DNA of 64,000 nt from Acidimicrobiales bacterium (lineage in GTDB: Bacteria; Actinomycetota; Acidimicrobiia; Acidimicrobiales; Bog-793). Positions 17,875 to 28,493 of this stretch are shown here, piece by piece. The notes below the pieces were generated by a model. It was given only the letters and a program-made list of their open reading frames with translations, had not been told where the DNA came from and searched no databases. Position numbers and translations under genes: made by a program. The stretch covers positions 23,681-87,680 of the forward strand of contig DATGLP010000008.1 in assembly GCA_035294085.1 (NCBI GenBank). The letters are read 5' to 3'. Positions within the stretch are counted from its first letter, which is position 1; every line of letters starts with the position of its first letter.

Positions 17875-20258
17875 GCGCGCCCGTGGCGCCGCCGGCGGTG
17901 GCGCCGGCGCCGGGGCGCCCGGGGCTCGGGCGGCTGCGGCGGTGGCGCCACCGAGACGACGCGCTCGCGATCGGCGGCCTGCTCCTCGTCACCGTCGCCT
18001 ACCTCGCGCCGGCCTTCAAGGACGGCGCCGCCTTCGCCCCGGCGGACCTCGGGCGCGGCCTCTCGTTCCTCACGAGCCTCGCCCACGCGGCGCCGAACCA
18101 CGACGTCGTGAACGGGGACATCATCACGCAGTCCCTGCCCTGGCACCTGCTCGACTGGCGCCTCGTGCACCGCGGGGAGCTCCCGCTGTGGAACGGGCTC
18201 GCGGGGACCGGGATGCCGCAGCTCCTCAACTTCGAGTCGGCCGCCCTCGCCCTGCCGACCCTCGTCTCCTACCTCTTCCCGCAGTCCCTCTCGTTCCTCG
18301 TGGCGGTCGCGGCGACGCTCTTCCTCGCCGGCTGCGGCGCCTACGTCTGCTGCCGGGTGCTCGGCGCCCGCCCCGGGCCGGCCGCGCTCGGCGGGGTCAC
18401 CTTCATGCTCTCGGGCTTCTTCAGCGGCCGGCTCGGCTGGTCGATCACCGGCCCGTTCGCCTTCACGGGCTTCCTCGCCGCCTTCCTCCTCCTCGCCTAC
18501 CGCCGGCCGGGGCTGCGCCACGTCGTCGGGCTCGCCGCGTCGGTCGCCTTCGCCGTCTACGGCGGCTTCCCGGAGGCCTACCCGCTCATCGCCATCGGCC
18601 TCGCGGCCTTCCTCGGCGTCGGGGGCCTCGCCGCCCTCGCCCAGGGCCGCCTCGAGCTCGCCGGGATCGGGCGCGCCCTCGCCGGCTCGCTCGCCGGCCT
18701 CGCCCTCGCGGCGCCGCTGTGGCTCGGCGGCCTGCCGCTGCTCCGGGCGTCGACGCGCTCGGGCGCCCACCTCTCGGCGGGCCTCCCGCTCTCGGCGCTC
18801 GCCCTCGTCGTCACCCAGGGCTACGACGGCCTCCCGCTCGGCACCCCGGCGCACCCGCAGGGCACCTACTTCGGGCCGCTCAACTACTTCGAGACCGCCG
18901 CGTACGTCGGGGTCGTCGCGCTCTTCCTCGCCGCCGTGGCGCTCCTCGCGGCCTGGCGCCGCCCCGCCGTCCTCGGTGCGGCGGCCGGCGCGCTCGCGTC
19001 GGCGCTCGTCGCCTACCAGCTCGGCAGCCACGCCCCCGTCCAGCGCCTCCTCGCCGACGTGGGGCTCGGGGCGGTCGCCGTCCAGCGCATGCTCGTCCTC
19101 CTCGCCTTCTTCCTCGCCGTGCTCGCCGCCCTCGGCGCCGAGGCGCTGTGGGCGCGCGCCGGCGAGCGCCGCCTGCGCGTCGCCTCGGGCCTCGCCCTCG
19201 CCCTCGCCGTGCTCGCCGTGGCCGCCCTGTGGGCGAAGTCCGGGGGGTCGCTCCCGCCGGCGGACGCGGCGGTGCGCCGGCGCTCGCTCGCCTGGCCGAG
19301 CGCGTCGCTCCTCGTCGTTGCGGCCGTCGCCCTGGCAGCTCGCGCCGGCCCCCGCCGGGCGCTCGGCCGCCAGGTGCGCGCCGCGCTGGCGGCGCTCACG
19401 GGGGGCGCGCAGGTGGCCTTCCTCCTCGTCGCGGGGGTGGGGATCAACTCCTACGCCCGCGACCCCTTCCCGGTGACGCCGGCCGTGGCCGCGCTCGCAC
19501 GCCGGGTGGGCACCGGCCTCGTCGCCCTCGACGGCGGGAACGTCGCGTGCCCGAGCCCCGCCGGGGCGTGCGGCGTGCGCCAGTGGACGGACACGGGCCT
19601 GTACCCGGAGATGAACGTCGCCTACGGCATCGACGAGCTCGCCGTCCACGACCCGCTCATCCCGAAGGCGTACTTCGACGCCTGGCCGGTGCCCGACGCC
19701 GGCCAGGACGCCGGCGGGACGAACCTGTTCGCCCCGGCGGTGACGAGCGCGGCGCTCGCCCGCCGCTACGGCGCGGCCTACGTCCTCGCCGGCCCGCACC
19801 GGCCCGCACCGGCCGGAACGCGCCTCGTCGCGGCGATCCCGACGCACGCCGGCCGTCTCCGCCTCTACGCGGTGCCCGGCGCCAGCCGCTTCAGCCTCGA
19901 GGCGGGCGGGCGCGACCTCCCGGCGAGCGGCCGCTCCGCCGGCGACGCGGCCTACCAGGTCGCGCTCCCGGCGTCGAGCGGCGGCACGCTCGTCGCCCGC
20001 ATCACCGCCGTGCCCGGCTGGCACGCGAGCGCCGGCGGGCGGCCGCTCGCCGTGCGGGCCGTCGACGGCCTGCTCGCCGTCGAGGTGCCGCCGGGCACGC
20101 GCTCGGTCACCCTCCGCTACTTCCCGGCGCTGCTCGGCGTCGGCTTCCTCCTCGCGCTCGTGGCGCTCGTCGCGCTCGTGCTGGCGGGCGTCCTCGGCCG
20201 CTTCGTCGCGCCCGGACGCCGCCGGCGGGGCTCGCTGGTAGCCTCGGCGGGTGGCTAG
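17871..20258 (+). CDS. large membrane protein, YfhO-like
   Basis: A 795-residue polytopic membrane protein. The N-terminal two thirds hold about 12 hydrophobic helices; the first outside loop has [20 protein letters not shown] and [18 protein letters not shown], which resemble YfhO (PF09586), a GT-C-like family that glycosylates lipoteichoic acid in Firmicutes. The C-terminal part (about 560-770) is a soluble outside domain followed by a final helix and a basic tail. The start is the GTG overlapping the guaB3 stop (GTGA). The end overlaps the guaA start by 8 nt and contains the guaA -10 hexamer. The biological substrate in this organism is unknown. Confidence 0.8.
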   Translation: MSAPVAPPAVAPAPGRPGLGRLRRWRHRDDALAIGGLLLVTVAYLAPAFKDGAAFAPADLGRGLSFLTSLAHAAPNHDVVNGDIITQSLPWHLLDWRLVHRGELPLWNGLAGTGMPQLLNFESAALALPTLVSYLFPQSLSFLVAVAATLFLAGCGAYVCCRVLGARPGPAALGGVTFMLSGFFSGRLGWSITGPFAFTGFLAAFLLLAYRRPGLRHVVGLAASVAFAVYGGFPEAYPLIAIGLAAFLGVGGLAALAQGRLELAGIGRALAGSLAGLALAAPLWLGGLPLLRASTRSGAHLSAGLPLSALALVVTQGYDGLPLGTPAHPQGTYFGPLNYFETAAYVGVVALFLAAVALLAAWRRPAVLGAAAGALASALVAYQLGSHAPVQRLLADVGLGAVAVQRMLVLLAFFLAVLAALGAEALWARAGERRLRVASGLALALAVLAVAALWAKSGGSLPPADAAVRRRSLAWPSASLLVVAAVALAARAGPRRALGRQVRAALAALTGGAQVAFLLVAGVGINSYARDPFPVTPAVAALARRVGTGLVALDGGNVACPSPAGACGVRQWTDTGLYPEMNVAYGIDELAVHDPLIPKAYFDAWPVPDAGQDAGGTNLFAPAVTSAALARRYGAAYVLAGPHRPAPAGTRLVAAIPTHAGRLRLYAVPGASRFSLEAGGRDLPASGRSAGDAAYQVALPASSGGTLVARITAVPGWHASAGGRPLAVRAVDGLLAVEVPPGTRSVTLRYFPALLGVGFLLALVALVALVLAGVLGRFVAPGRRRRGSLVASAGG
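20239..20244 (+). promoter_or_regulatory. -10 element of leaderless guaA
   Basis: TAGCCT ends 6 nt before the guaA GTG, inside the last codons of the upstream membrane protein gene. Confidence 0.6.
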
Positions 20259-21789
20259 CGGCTTCGACACCGTCCTCGTCGTCGACTTCGGCGCCCAGTA
20301 CGCGCAGCTGATCGCCCGGCGCGTCCGGGAGGCGCGCGTGCACTCGGAGATCGTCCCGCACACGCTGAGCGCCGCCGAGCTGGCGCGCCGGCGGCCGGCC
20401 GGGATCATCCTCTCGGGTGGCCCTCGCTCGGTCTACGCCGAGTCCGCCCCCGACCTCGACCCCGGCGTCTACCGCCTCGGCGTACCGCTGCTCGGCATCT
20501 GCTACGGCGCCCAGCTCATCGCCCGTCAGCTCGGCGGGGAGGTCGCCCGTACCGGCAGCGGCGAGTACGGGCGCACCCCCCTCGAGGTGACCGCCTCCTC
20601 GCCCCTGCTCGGCGCCGCGCCGGCGCGCCTCGACGTGTGGATGAGCCACGCGGACTCGATCGTCGCGGCGCCGCCCGGCTTCAGCGTGAGCGCTCGCACG
20701 GCCGAGGTCGCCGTCGCCGCCCTCGAGGACCGCGAGCGCAAGCTGTTCGGCGTGCAGTTCCACCCCGAGGTGGCGCACACCGAGCGCGGCCAGGAGCTCC
20801 TCGAGCGCTTCGTGCGCGACGTCTGCGGGTGCCGGCCCACCTGGACGCGCACCTCGGTCATCGAGCGCGCCGTCGAGGCGGTGCGCGCCCAGGTGGGCAG
20901 CGGCCGGGTGCTGTGCGCCCTGTCGGGCGGCGTCGACTCGGCGGTCACCGCGGCCCTCGTCCACAAGGCGGTGGGCGACCAGCTCACCTGCGTCTTCGTG
21001 GACACCGGGCTGCTGCGAGCCGGCGAGCCCGAGCAGGTCGAGGAGACCTTCCGCCGCCAGTTCGGGCTGGACCTCGTCCACGTGAAGGCGGCGGATCGCT
21101 TCTTCGCCGCGCTCGCGGGCGTCGTGGATCCCGAGGCGAAGCGCAAGGCGGTCGGCGAGCTGTTCGTCCGCATCTTCGAGGAGGTCGCGGCCGACCTGCC
21201 CGACGCGTCCTACCTCGCCCAGGGGACGCTGTACCCGGACGTGATCGAGTCCGGCTCGGCCCACGCGGCGACGATCAAGTCGCACCACAACGTCGGGGGC
21301 CTGCCCGAGGAGATGGGCCTCGAGCTCGTCGAGCCGCTCCGGGACCTGTTCAAGGACGAGGTGCGGGCGATCGGCGAGGAGCTCGGCCTGCCCGAGGAGC
21401 TCGTGAGGCGCCAGCCCTTCCCCGGGCCCGGGCTCGCGGTGCGCGTCGTCGGCGAGGTGACCCCCGAGCGGGTCGCCACCGTGCGCGCCGCCGACGCGAT
21501 CGTCCTCGAGGAGGTGCGCCGTGCCGGGCTCGACGGCCGGCTGTGGCAGGCCTTCGCCGTCCTCCTCGGCCTGCGCTCGGTCGGCGTCATGGGCGACGAG
21601 CGCACCTACGCGCACCCGGTCGTCGTGCGTGCCGTCGAGAGCGAGGACGCGATGACGGCGGACTGGGCCCGGCTTCCCGCCGAGCTGCTCGAGCGCATCT
21701 CGAGCCGCATCGTGAACGAGGTGCCCGGCGTCAACCGGGTGTGCTACGACGTCACGTCGAAGCCGCCGGGCACGATCGAGTGGGAGTGA
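20251..21789 (+). CDS. guaA: GMP synthase (glutamine-hydrolysing)
   Basis: GuaA amidates XMP to GMP. Residues 1-200 are the class I glutamine amidotransferase with the nucleophile in [11 protein letters not shown] and the His/Glu in [11 protein letters not shown]. The ATP pyrophosphatase domain has the P-loop [16 protein letters not shown], and the C-terminal dimerisation domain ends [14 protein letters not shown], the family signature. Length 512 is normal. It begins with a leaderless-type GTG and its stop overlaps pcrA (GTGA). Confidence 0.97.
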   Translation: MASGFDTVLVVDFGAQYAQLIARRVREARVHSEIVPHTLSAAELARRRPAGIILSGGPRSVYAESAPDLDPGVYRLGVPLLGICYGAQLIARQLGGEVARTGSGEYGRTPLEVTASSPLLGAAPARLDVWMSHADSIVAAPPGFSVSARTAEVAVAALEDRERKLFGVQFHPEVAHTERGQELLERFVRDVCGCRPTWTRTSVIERAVEAVRAQVGSGRVLCALSGGVDSAVTAALVHKAVGDQLTCVFVDTGLLRAGEPEQVEETFRRQFGLDLVHVKAADRFFAALAGVVDPEAKRKAVGELFVRIFEEVAADLPDASYLAQGTLYPDVIESGSAHAATIKSHHNVGGLPEEMGLELVEPLRDLFKDEVRAIGEELGLPEELVRRQPFPGPGLAVRVVGEVTPERVATVRAADAIVLEEVRRAGLDGRLWQAFAVLLGLRSVGVMGDERTYAHPVVVRAVESEDAMTADWARLPAELLERISSRIVNEVPGVNRVCYDVTSKPPGTIEWE

Positions 21790-23957
21790 GCGCGACGCCG
21801 GTACCCGAGACCGCCGGCCCCCGGCGCGCCGCCTTCCTCGAGGGCCTCAACCCGGCCCAGCTCGAGGCGGTGACCTACGACGGCGGCCCGCTCGTCGTCC
21901 TCGCCGGCGCCGGCTCGGGCAAGACGCGCGTGCTCACCCGGCGCATCGCCCGCCTCGTCGCGGACGGCGTCGCGCCGTGGCGCATCCTCGCCATCACCTT
22001 CACGAACAAGGCCGCCGACGAGATGCGCCGGCGCGTCGTCGACCTCGTCGGCGAGGCAGCCGAGGAGATGTGGCTCGCCACCTTCCACGCGGCGTGCGCG
22101 CGCATCCTGCGGCGCGAGGCGCCCCGCCTCGGCTACCGGCCGGGCTTCACCATCTACGACGAGGGCGACCAGCGCCGCCTCGTCGAGCACGTGCTCGAGG
22201 CGCTCGGCCTCGACACGCGCCGCTACGCGGCGCGCGCCGTGGTCGGCGCGATCAGCCGGGCGAAGGCCGCCCTCCTCGACCCGACGGCGTACGCGGCGCG
22301 CGCCACGACGCCCTTCGAGGAGGTGGTCGCCGAGGTCTTCGCCGTCTACGACCGCCGGCTGCGCGCGGCGAACGCCTTCGACTTCGACGACCTGCTTGGC
22401 GTGACGCTGCGCCTGCTCGCCGGGGACGAGGAGGTCGCCGAGCGCTACGCGGGGCGCTTCAGCCACCTCCTCGTCGACGAGTACCAGGACACGAGCTACG
22501 TCCAGGGCGAGCTCGTGGCCCTCCTCGGGGCGCGCCACCGCAACGTCTGCGTCGTCGGCGACCCGGACCAGTCGATCTACGGCTTTCGCGGGGCCGAGGT
22601 GCGCAACCTCCTCGACTTCGAGCGCGCCTTCCCCGAGGCGCGCACCATCGTCCTGGACCAGAACTACCGGTCGACGACGACGATCCTCGACGCGGCGAAC
22701 GCCGTGATCGGCAACAACGTGGCGCGCGAGGACAAGCGCCTGTGGAGCGCCCTCGGGCGCGGCGAGCCCGTCGCCTGCTACCGCGCCGGCGACGAGCGCG
22801 ACGAGGCGACCTTCGTGGCGGGCGAGATCGCCGCGCTCGCCCGCGCCGGCTCGCGCCTCGGCGACATCGCCGTCTTCTACCGGACGAACGCCCAGAGCCG
22901 GGCGATCGAGCAGGCGCTGGCGGACCGCGGCATCCCCTACAAGGTGGTCGGGGGCACCCGCTTCTACGACCGCCGGGAGGTGCGCGACGCGCTCGCGTTC
23001 TGCCGGCTGGCGGCGAACCCCGACGACGAGGTCGCCCTGCGCCGGGTGGTGAACGTGCCGCCGCGAGGCATCGGCGCGACGACGCTGCGGCGCCTCGAGG
23101 AGCTCGCGGCGAGCGAGGGCCTCTCCTTCGCCGCCGCGCTCGAGCGCCACGGCGCGGCGAAGGTGACCGGCCGGGCGGCGGCCGGCGTCGAGGCCTTCCT
23201 CGCCCTGCGCCGCCTGCTCGCCGAGCTCGCGCCCGAGCGCCCCGACAAGGTGCTCGCGACGGCCCTCGAGCGCAGCGGCTACCTCGCGGCCCTCGAGGCG
23301 GAGGCGGAGGGGCCCGCCGGGCACGAGGCAGCGGGGCGCCTCGAGAACCTCGCCGAGCTCGCCGGCGTCGCGGCCGGCTTCGAGGACCTCGAGTCCTTCC
23401 TCGCCGCGACCTCCCTCGTCGCGGCGGCCGACGAGCTCGACGACTCGGGGGGACGGGTCGCCCTCATGACCCTGCACGCGGCCAAGGGCCTCGAGTTCGG
23501 CACCGTCTTCCTCACCGGCATGGAGGAGGGCGTCTTCCCCCACGGCCGGGCGCTCGAGGACCCCGACGACCTCGAGGAGGAGCGGCGGCTGTGCTACGTG
23601 GGGATCACCCGCGCCCGCCAGCGCCTCTACCTCACCCACACCTACCAGCGCACCCTCTTCGGCCAGACCCGCGACAGCCTCGTCAGCCGCTTCCTGCGGG
23701 AGATCCCCGCCGAGCTGCGCACCGAGGTGGGCGCCCCCGCCCCGGCCCCGCGGCCCGCGCCGGCCGAGCGCGCCGGCACGACCGGCGCCGAGGCGCTCGG
23801 GCTCGTGCCGGGCGACCGGGTCGTGCACGCCCGCTGGGGCGAGGGCCGGGTCGTCGCGACCCGCGGCGAGGGAGAGCGCGCCGAGGCGACGATCGCCTTC
23901 CCCGGGCGCGGCGAGCGGCGCTTCCTCCTCGCCCTCACCCCCCTCGAGCGGGCCTGA
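21786..23957 (+). CDS. pcrA: ATP-dependent DNA helicase UvrD/PcrA
   Basis: A superfamily 1A 3'-5' helicase for repair and replication-conflict resolution. All motifs are present in order: [10 protein letters not shown] (Q motif), [16 protein letters not shown] (Walker A), [12 protein letters not shown] (Ia), [12 protein letters not shown] (II), [13 protein letters not shown] (III), LDQNYRST (IV), [12 protein letters not shown] (V) and [14 protein letters not shown] (VI). The C-terminal tudor-like RNA polymerase-interaction segment is visible as [16 protein letters not shown] chose the GTG at 21786 that overlaps the guaA stop, giving 723 residues. The last 23 bp overlap the convergent membrane protein gene. 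Confidence 0.96.
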   Translation: MSATPVPETAGPRRAAFLEGLNPAQLEAVTYDGGPLVVLAGAGSGKTRVLTRRIARLVADGVAPWRILAITFTNKAADEMRRRVVDLVGEAAEEMWLATFHAACARILRREAPRLGYRPGFTIYDEGDQRRLVEHVLEALGLDTRRYAARAVVGAISRAKAALLDPTAYAARATTPFEEVVAEVFAVYDRRLRAANAFDFDDLLGVTLRLLAGDEEVAERYAGRFSHLLVDEYQDTSYVQGELVALLGARHRNVCVVGDPDQSIYGFRGAEVRNLLDFERAFPEARTIVLDQNYRSTTTILDAANAVIGNNVAREDKRLWSALGRGEPVACYRAGDERDEATFVAGEIAALARAGSRLGDIAVFYRTNAQSRAIEQALADRGIPYKVVGGTRFYDRREVRDALAFCRLAANPDDEVALRRVVNVPPRGIGATTLRRLEELAASEGLSFAAALERHGAAKVTGRAAAGVEAFLALRRLLAELAPERPDKVLATALERSGYLAALEAEAEGPAGHEAAGRLENLAELAGVAAGFEDLESFLAATSLVAAADELDDSGGRVALMTLHAAKGLEFGTVFLTGMEEGVFPHGRALEDPDDLEEERRLCYVGITRARQRLYLTHTYQRTLFGQTRDSLVSRFLREIPAELRTEVGAPAPAPRPAPAERAGTTGAEALGLVPGDRVVHARWGEGRVVATRGEGERAEATIAFPGRGERRFLLALTPLERA

Positions 23958-25563
23958 GCGGGCTGCGCCGGGCGTAGAGGGCGAGGGGGGCGGGCACGGG
24001 CTCGAAGCGGGCGCGCAGCTCGGCGCGAAGCGCCGGGGTCCAGGGCACCCGGAAGCTCGCGGGCGACTCGAGCAGGACGTAGTCGGCGCGCTCGAGCCAG
24101 GACCGCCACTGGCCGACGAGGGCCGCGGCGGGCACCCCGCCGCTCTGCGGGGGGTGCCTCGGGTCGAGGGCGAGCCAGTCGCCGGTCGAGTCGACGACGG
24201 CGGGGCAGCCCGGGCGGGCGGCGAGGAAGCGGTCGGCGGTGATCGTGAGGATGGCCGCGTCCGTGAGGACGCACGCGCCGGGGGGGATCGCGTCCATGAG
24301 GAGCGGCCCGGGGTCGCCGGTGCGAGCCGTCGCCGCGGCGACGAAGCCGGCGGTCGCCGCGGCGACGAGGCCGACGCCCGCGAGCAGCGCGGCGGCGGCG
24401 ACGGCGCCAGCGGCCGCGCCGGCGCGGCGCGCCCGGCGCGAGCGGGCGAGCGCGCCGGCGAGGCGGACGGCGCGCGCCGCGGCGCAGCCGGCGGCGGGGG
24501 CGAGGAAGGCCCAGGCGAAGTAGACGTAGTGGGCGTAGTACTCGGGGGGGACGAAGATCGCGCCGACCACGGCGAGGCCGCTGGCGAGGGCGAAGCACTC
24601 CGCCGCGTCGGCGCGTCGGGCGAGGGCGGGCGCCAGGCTGCCGGCGCCGAGCGCCGCGAGCTCCGCCGCGCCGACGACGTCGGGCAGGAGCGACGTCGAG
24701 TTCGGGGAGAAGGCGCTCGACAGCCCCCGGAGTCCGGTCAGCCCCCAGAGCCGGTCGCGCACGGGCGAGCGCCGGCGCGTCGCGTGGCGCAGGAGCTGGG
24801 ACGTGACGACGTCGTGGGCGAAGGCGTGGGGGGCGAGGAGCGCGAAGGGGAGCACGAGGGCGCCCGCCCCGGCGAGGGTGCCGGCGGCGAAGGGGAGGAG
24901 GCGCCGGGGCCCTCGGGTGGCGAGGACGAGGCAGGCCAGCGCGATCGGCGCCAGCGCGAAGAGCTTCACCGCGACCGCGACGCCGAAGGCGAGGCCGCCC
25001 GCCGCGAGGCGCCGCGGCGAGGCCGGCGCGCCCGACGAGAAGGCGAGGTTGGCACCGAGCAGGCAGAACAGTGCGCAGTAGGGCTCGAGCATGACGGTGC
25101 GCAGCGCGAAGTAGGCGGTGGGGAGGACGGCGAGCACCGTGCCGGCGGTCGCCGCGGCGACGAGGCCACGGTGGCGCACGAGGAAGGCGGCGAGGAAGGC
25201 GTTCAGCCCCCCGACGAGCGCCGTCGCGACGCGCGCCCACGCGAGCGCCTCACGGGTCCCGACGAGGTGGGCGAGGCCGGCGAAGGGGCTGAGCAGGAGG
25301 GCGATGCCGGGCGGCTGGAGGAAGACGAAGTCCCGGTAGGGGAGGAGGCCGCTCGTGAGGCGCAGCGAGGCGCCGAAGTTGACCCCGTCGTCGTACTCGA
25401 GCACCCCGTAGAGGGCGTTGTGGGCGCCGAGGTGCGCGAGGGCGAGCGCTGCGCCGAGCAGGCCGACCGCACCGAGCACCGCCGCGCGCGCGGCGCGCCC
25501 CCCGCCCGGGCGGGCAGGCCGCGCGCTCCGGGGCGCGTCGAGGGCGAGCGGTCCGGCGCGCAC
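23935..25563 (-). CDS. GT-C-type membrane glycosyltransferase-like protein
   Basis: A 542-residue protein with about ten membrane helices. The first outside loop carries LEYDDGVNFGASLRLTSG and LLPYRDFVFLQPPGIALLL, the layout of GT-C enzymes of the GT39/GT87 or ArnT-like type, where an acidic pair binds the metal and lipid-phosphate donor. A soluble outside domain lies near the C-terminus (about 430-540). The open frame extends to 25809, but I chose the GTG at 25563 because a TACCAT hexamer ends 6 nt upstream on this strand. Donor and acceptor are unknown. Confidence 0.78.
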   Translation of the reverse strand: MRAGPLALDAPRSARPARPGGGRAARAAVLGAVGLLGAALALAHLGAHNALYGVLEYDDGVNFGASLRLTSGLLPYRDFVFLQPPGIALLLSPFAGLAHLVGTREALAWARVATALVGGLNAFLAAFLVRHRGLVAAATAGTVLAVLPTAYFALRTVMLEPYCALFCLLGANLAFSSGAPASPRRLAAGGLAFGVAVAVKLFALAPIALACLVLATRGPRRLLPFAAGTLAGAGALVLPFALLAPHAFAHDVVTSQLLRHATRRRSPVRDRLWGLTGLRGLSSAFSPNSTSLLPDVVGAAELAALGAGSLAPALARRADAAECFALASGLAVVGAIFVPPEYYAHYVYFAWAFLAPAAGCAAARAVRLAGALARSRRARRAGAAAGAVAAAALLAGVGLVAAATAGFVAAATARTGDPGPLLMDAIPPGACVLTDAAILTITADRFLAARPGCPAVVDSTGDWLALDPRHPPQSGGVPAAALVGQWRSWLERADYVLLESPASFRVPWTPALRAELRARFEPVPAPLALYARRSPLRPARGG

Positions 25564-25569
25564 CTCGGG

Positions 25570-25575
25570 ATGGTA
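25570..25575 (-). promoter_or_regulatory. -10 element of leaderless membrane glycosyltransferase gene
   Basis: On the minus strand TACCAT ends 6 nt before the GTG at 25563; no ribosome-binding site. Confidence 0.55.
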
Positions 25576-25851
25576 GCCGGGGGCTCGGGAGGCGGCCGAG
25601 GCACTCGCCGTGGGCGCGTGACCGGGCCGGGCGCCCGGCGCCCGACCCGCCGGCGCGACGACGGGGCACGCTCGCGAGGTGCCGCTCGGCGTCGCGACCG
25701 CAGAACGGCGATCGTGAGGCGGCGCGACGGCGTGGCGAAAGCTGGGGGAGCCTGCTCGGCAGCAGCGTTCAACGGCTCTGATCGACGTCGTCGCGATGTC
25801 CGTGCACACTGGCCCTCATCGGCGAGCTCGGCGGCAGCCGGCTTCCTCGCC
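25576..25851. other. gap without a recognisable gene
   Basis: The stretch between the leaderless start of the minus-strand membrane protein and the broken gene before sucC holds only short or shadow reading frames. The open frame that runs upstream from the minus-strand gene reads as low-complexity basic sequence here and is not supported as coding. I see no further promoter or repeat. Confidence 0.4.
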
Positions 25852-26090
25852 GAGGAGCACGGCGTCGACGTGCAGGCGATCCGCCGGCGCTGCCTGGGCG
25901 TCGCGGCGCGAGCCCGGGCCGGGCGGCACCTCGTTCCACCCCGTCGGCTTCGCCGCGCTGCGCGCGCTTCGAGCCGGCGTGCGCCGACGCGCTCGCGCAG
26001 GAGGCGCTCGAGCGCCCGGTCGACGACGAGGAGCTCGTGGCGGCAACCTGCGACGCGCTCGGCGTCGAGCCGAGCCGTCTGGGCGCCTGA
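25852..26090 (+). pseudogene. possible broken small gene before sucC
   Basis: Coding-like sequence is visible but jumps between frames: FLAEEHGVDVQAIRRRCLG in one frame, GTSFHPVGFAALRA in the next, then RFEPACADALAQEALE continuing to VAATCDALGVEPSRLGA and a TGA at 26088-26090 in the third. Read together they resemble one small helical protein interrupted by two frameshifts. A 10-bp inverted repeat directly after the TGA fits a gene end here. This is pattern reading only: decay, assembly error or chance are all possible, and no family is recognised. Confidence 0.3.
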
Positions 26091-26095
26091 GCCCG

Positions 26096-26123
26096 GCGGC
26101 GGATTGGGAGCCGAATCCGCCGC
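26096..26123. repeat. 10-bp inverted repeat upstream of sucC
   Basis: GCGGCGGATT (26096-26105), 8 nt, then its perfect complement AATCCGCCGC (26114-26123). It lies between the end of the possible broken gene and the TAGTAT hexamer for sucC, so it may be a terminator for the former or an operator in the -35 region of the latter. Confidence 0.5.
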
Positions 26124-26127
26124 TGCG

Positions 26128-26133
26128 TAGTAT
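26128..26133 (+). promoter_or_regulatory. putative sucCD -10 element
   Basis: TAGTAT, with a predicted leader of about 65 nt before the sucC GTG. No convincing -35 is visible; that position is occupied by the inverted repeat. Confidence 0.45.
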
Positions 26134-26206
26134 TGGCCCGCACCCCGAGGCCGGAGCCGCCGCTCGAGATGGGTCGCGGGCCGCTGTTCGTCGCGAGGAG
26201 GCGCTC

Positions 26207-27355
26207 GTGGACCTGTTCGAGTACCAGGGCAAGCGGTACTTCGCCCGCTACGGCATCCCGGTCTCCGAGGGCGACATCGCGGACACGGTCGACGAGGCGG
26301 TCTCGGTCGCCGGCCGCCTCGGGTACCCGGTCGTCGTGAAGGCGCAGGTCCTCGTCGGCGGACGCGGCAAGGCGGGCGGGGTCCGACTGGCAGCCGACGA
26401 AGCCGAGGTCCGCGCCAACGCGGCGGCGATCCTCGGCCTCGACATCCGGGGACATCGCGTCCGCCGGCTCTGGCTCGAGCGGGCCTCGGAGATCGCCGCC
26501 GAGTACTACGTGAGCTGCACGCTCGATCGCGCCGCGAGGAGCCACCTCGTCCTGTGCTCGGCGCGCGGCGGCGTCGACATCGAGGAGGTGGCGGCGAGCG
26601 ACCCGGGCGCCATCGCCCGCCGCCTCGTCGACCCGCTCGACGGCCTGTCGGCCGAGGAGGCCGAGGCGCTCGCCGAGGAGGCCGGGATCGACCTCGGGGC
26701 CCGCCGAGGCGTCGCTCGCGTCCTCGTCGACGCCTACCGCTGCTACGTCGAGGGCGACTGCGACCTCGTCGAGATCAACCCGCTCATCTTCACCCCCGAC
26801 GGCCGGGTCCACGCGCTCGACGCCAAGGTGACCCTCGACGACGCCGCGGCGTTCCGCCACCCCGAGTGGGCGGAGTTCGCGAGCTTCGACGAGCTCGACG
26901 CGCGCGACCGGCTCGCGAGGGAGAAGGGGCTGCAGTACGTCGGGCTGGACGGCTACGTCGGGATCATCGCCAACGGCGCCGGGCTCGCGATGAGCACGTG
27001 CGACGTCGTCGAGCAGGTCGGGGCAGAGCCCGCCAACTTCCTGGACATCGGCGGCGGGGCGAGCGCGGAGCAGATGGCGACGGCGCTCGAGGTCATCAGC
27101 AGCGACCCGAAGGTGCGCTCCATCCTCATCAACATCTTCGGCGGGATCACCCGGGGCGAGGAGGTGGCGAACGGGATCGTCCAGGCGCTCGGGCGAGTCG
27201 ACATCGCTGCCCCGATCGTCGTGCGCCTCGACGGGACGAACGCCGAGGAGGGCCGGGCGATCCTCGCCCGGCACGCCTCGGGCCGCCTGCGCACCTGCGC
27301 CACGATGGTCGAGGCGGCGCGCACCGCCGGCGAGCTCGCGAGGGCGGCGCGGTGA
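26207..27355 (+). CDS. sucC: succinyl-CoA ligase (ADP-forming) beta subunit
   Basis: SucC carries the nucleotide-binding ATP-grasp domain of succinyl-CoA synthetase, which makes ATP or GTP in the TCA cycle. The product begins DLFEYQGKRYFARYGIPV and contains VVVKAQVLVGGRGKAGGV (ATP-grasp), CDLVEINPLIF and the CoA/succinate-side segments NFLDIGGGASAEQM and INIFGGITRGEEVANGIV. The GTG at 26207 has AGGAGG 5 nt upstream and gives 382 residues, normal for the family; an ORF start 400 bases earlier has no support. It overlaps sucD by GTGA. Confidence 0.96.
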   Translation: MDLFEYQGKRYFARYGIPVSEGDIADTVDEAVSVAGRLGYPVVVKAQVLVGGRGKAGGVRLAADEAEVRANAAAILGLDIRGHRVRRLWLERASEIAAEYYVSCTLDRAARSHLVLCSARGGVDIEEVAASDPGAIARRLVDPLDGLSAEEAEALAEEAGIDLGARRGVARVLVDAYRCYVEGDCDLVEINPLIFTPDGRVHALDAKVTLDDAAAFRHPEWAEFASFDELDARDRLAREKGLQYVGLDGYVGIIANGAGLAMSTCDVVEQVGAEPANFLDIGGGASAEQMATALEVISSDPKVRSILINIFGGITRGEEVANGIVQALGRVDIAAPIVVRLDGTNAEEGRAILARHASGRLRTCATMVEAARTAGELARAAR

Positions 27356-28239
27356 GCATCTTCGTCGACCGGGAGACGCGCGTCGTCGTCCAGGGCGTGA
27401 GCCCGACGAGCCAGGGCCTCTACCACGCGCTGCGCAACCGCGCCTACGGCACGGCCGTCGTCGCCGGCACGAACCCGCGCCGGGGCGGCGAGGTCATCGA
27501 GGGCATCCCCGTCTACGCGACGGTGCGCGAGGCGGTGGCCGAGACCGGGGCGAACGCCTCCTTCATCGCCGTGCCGCCGGCCGGCGCCCCCGGCGCGATC
27601 CTCGAGGCCGCCGAGGCCGGGATCCCCTTCGTCGTGTGCATCACCGAGTTCATCCCCGCCAAGGACGAGGCGCTCGTCTTCGCGACGCTGCGGCGTCGGT
27701 ACCCGGGGACCCGGCTCCTCGGGCCGAACTGCCCCGGCGTGATCAGCCCCGGGCAGGCGAACATCGGCATCACACCGAGCGACATCGCCCTCGGCGGCGG
27801 GCCCGTCGGCCTCGTCAGCCGCTCGGGCACCGTGTTCTACCAGGCACTCTACGACCTCACGCAGCACGGGGTCGGCCAGACGACGGGGGTCGGCATCGGC
27901 GGCGATCCCGTGCCCGGGACCGGCTTCATCGACGTGCTGGCTGCCTTCGAGGCGGACGAGGAGACGAGGGCCGTGCTCTTGATCGGGGAGATCGGCGGCT
28001 CGGAGGAAGAGCGCGCCGCGAGGTTCATCGCCGAGCAGATGACGAAGCCCGTCGTCGCCTACATCGCCGGGGTCACCGCGCCCGAAGGGCGCAAGATGGG
28101 GCACGCCGGCGCCATCGTCTCCGGCTCGCACGGCACCGCGCGCGCCAAGATGGAAGCCCTCGCGGCCGCGGGGGTCGAGGTGGCCCAGAACCCGACCGAG
28201 GCCGCCGAGCGCATGGTCGAGGTGGTCTCGAAGCTGTAG
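27352..28239 (+). CDS. sucD: succinyl-CoA ligase (ADP-forming) alpha subunit
   Basis: SucD binds CoA and carries the phosphohistidine. The 295-residue product shows [15 protein letters not shown], the CoA-binding [31 protein letters not shown] and the active-site [18 protein letters not shown] with the histidine that is phosphorylated. The GTG overlaps the sucC stop (GTGA). The 254 bp to purN hold no convincing gene. Confidence 0.96.
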   Translation: MSIFVDRETRVVVQGVSPTSQGLYHALRNRAYGTAVVAGTNPRRGGEVIEGIPVYATVREAVAETGANASFIAVPPAGAPGAILEAAEAGIPFVVCITEFIPAKDEALVFATLRRRYPGTRLLGPNCPGVISPGQANIGITPSDIALGGGPVGLVSRSGTVFYQALYDLTQHGVGQTTGVGIGGDPVPGTGFIDVLAAFEADEETRAVLLIGEIGGSEEERAARFIAEQMTKPVVAYIAGVTAPEGRKMGHAGAIVSGSHGTARAKMEALAAAGVEVAQNPTEAAERMVEVVSKL

Positions 28240-28481
28240 GTGCAGCAGGCCGCGCCCGGGCAGCGGCTGTCGCAGGTCCTCGCCGCCGCCGGGCGCCTCC
28301 GTGCCGCGGCGGGGCCGGTTGCCGGGCGCGAGGCGGCGCCGGCCCCGGCGCCGAGCGTGGGGCGCGGCGGTCGCCTCGCCGCTCGGAGCGGTCGCGGCGC
28401 GGCGCGCGCCGGGACGCGGAGCTGGCGCCCGGGGCGCCTGCCGCTGGTCCGTTGGCCAGGCTCGCACGCGTCGGGTCCCTG

Positions 28482-28487
28482 TAGGGT
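28482..28487 (+). promoter_or_regulatory. -10 element of leaderless purN
   Basis: TAGGGT ends 6 nt before the purN GTG; no ribosome-binding site. Confidence 0.6.
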
Positions 28488-28493
28488 GCGTAC

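Noticed and set aside
15219..20258. Plus-strand 1679-residue open frame
   Set aside because: Only its last 795 codons (from 17871) are real; the first half is an off-frame reading of the DUF2142-like gene and guaB3.
20637..23957. Plus-strand 1106-residue open frame
   Set aside because: The first 383 codons are an off-frame reading of guaA; PcrA starts at the GTG at 21786.
28240..28493. Open frame beginning right after sucD
   Set aside because: Arg/Ala/Gly-rich low-complexity sequence that runs through purN in the wrong frame; no ribosome-binding site or motif.
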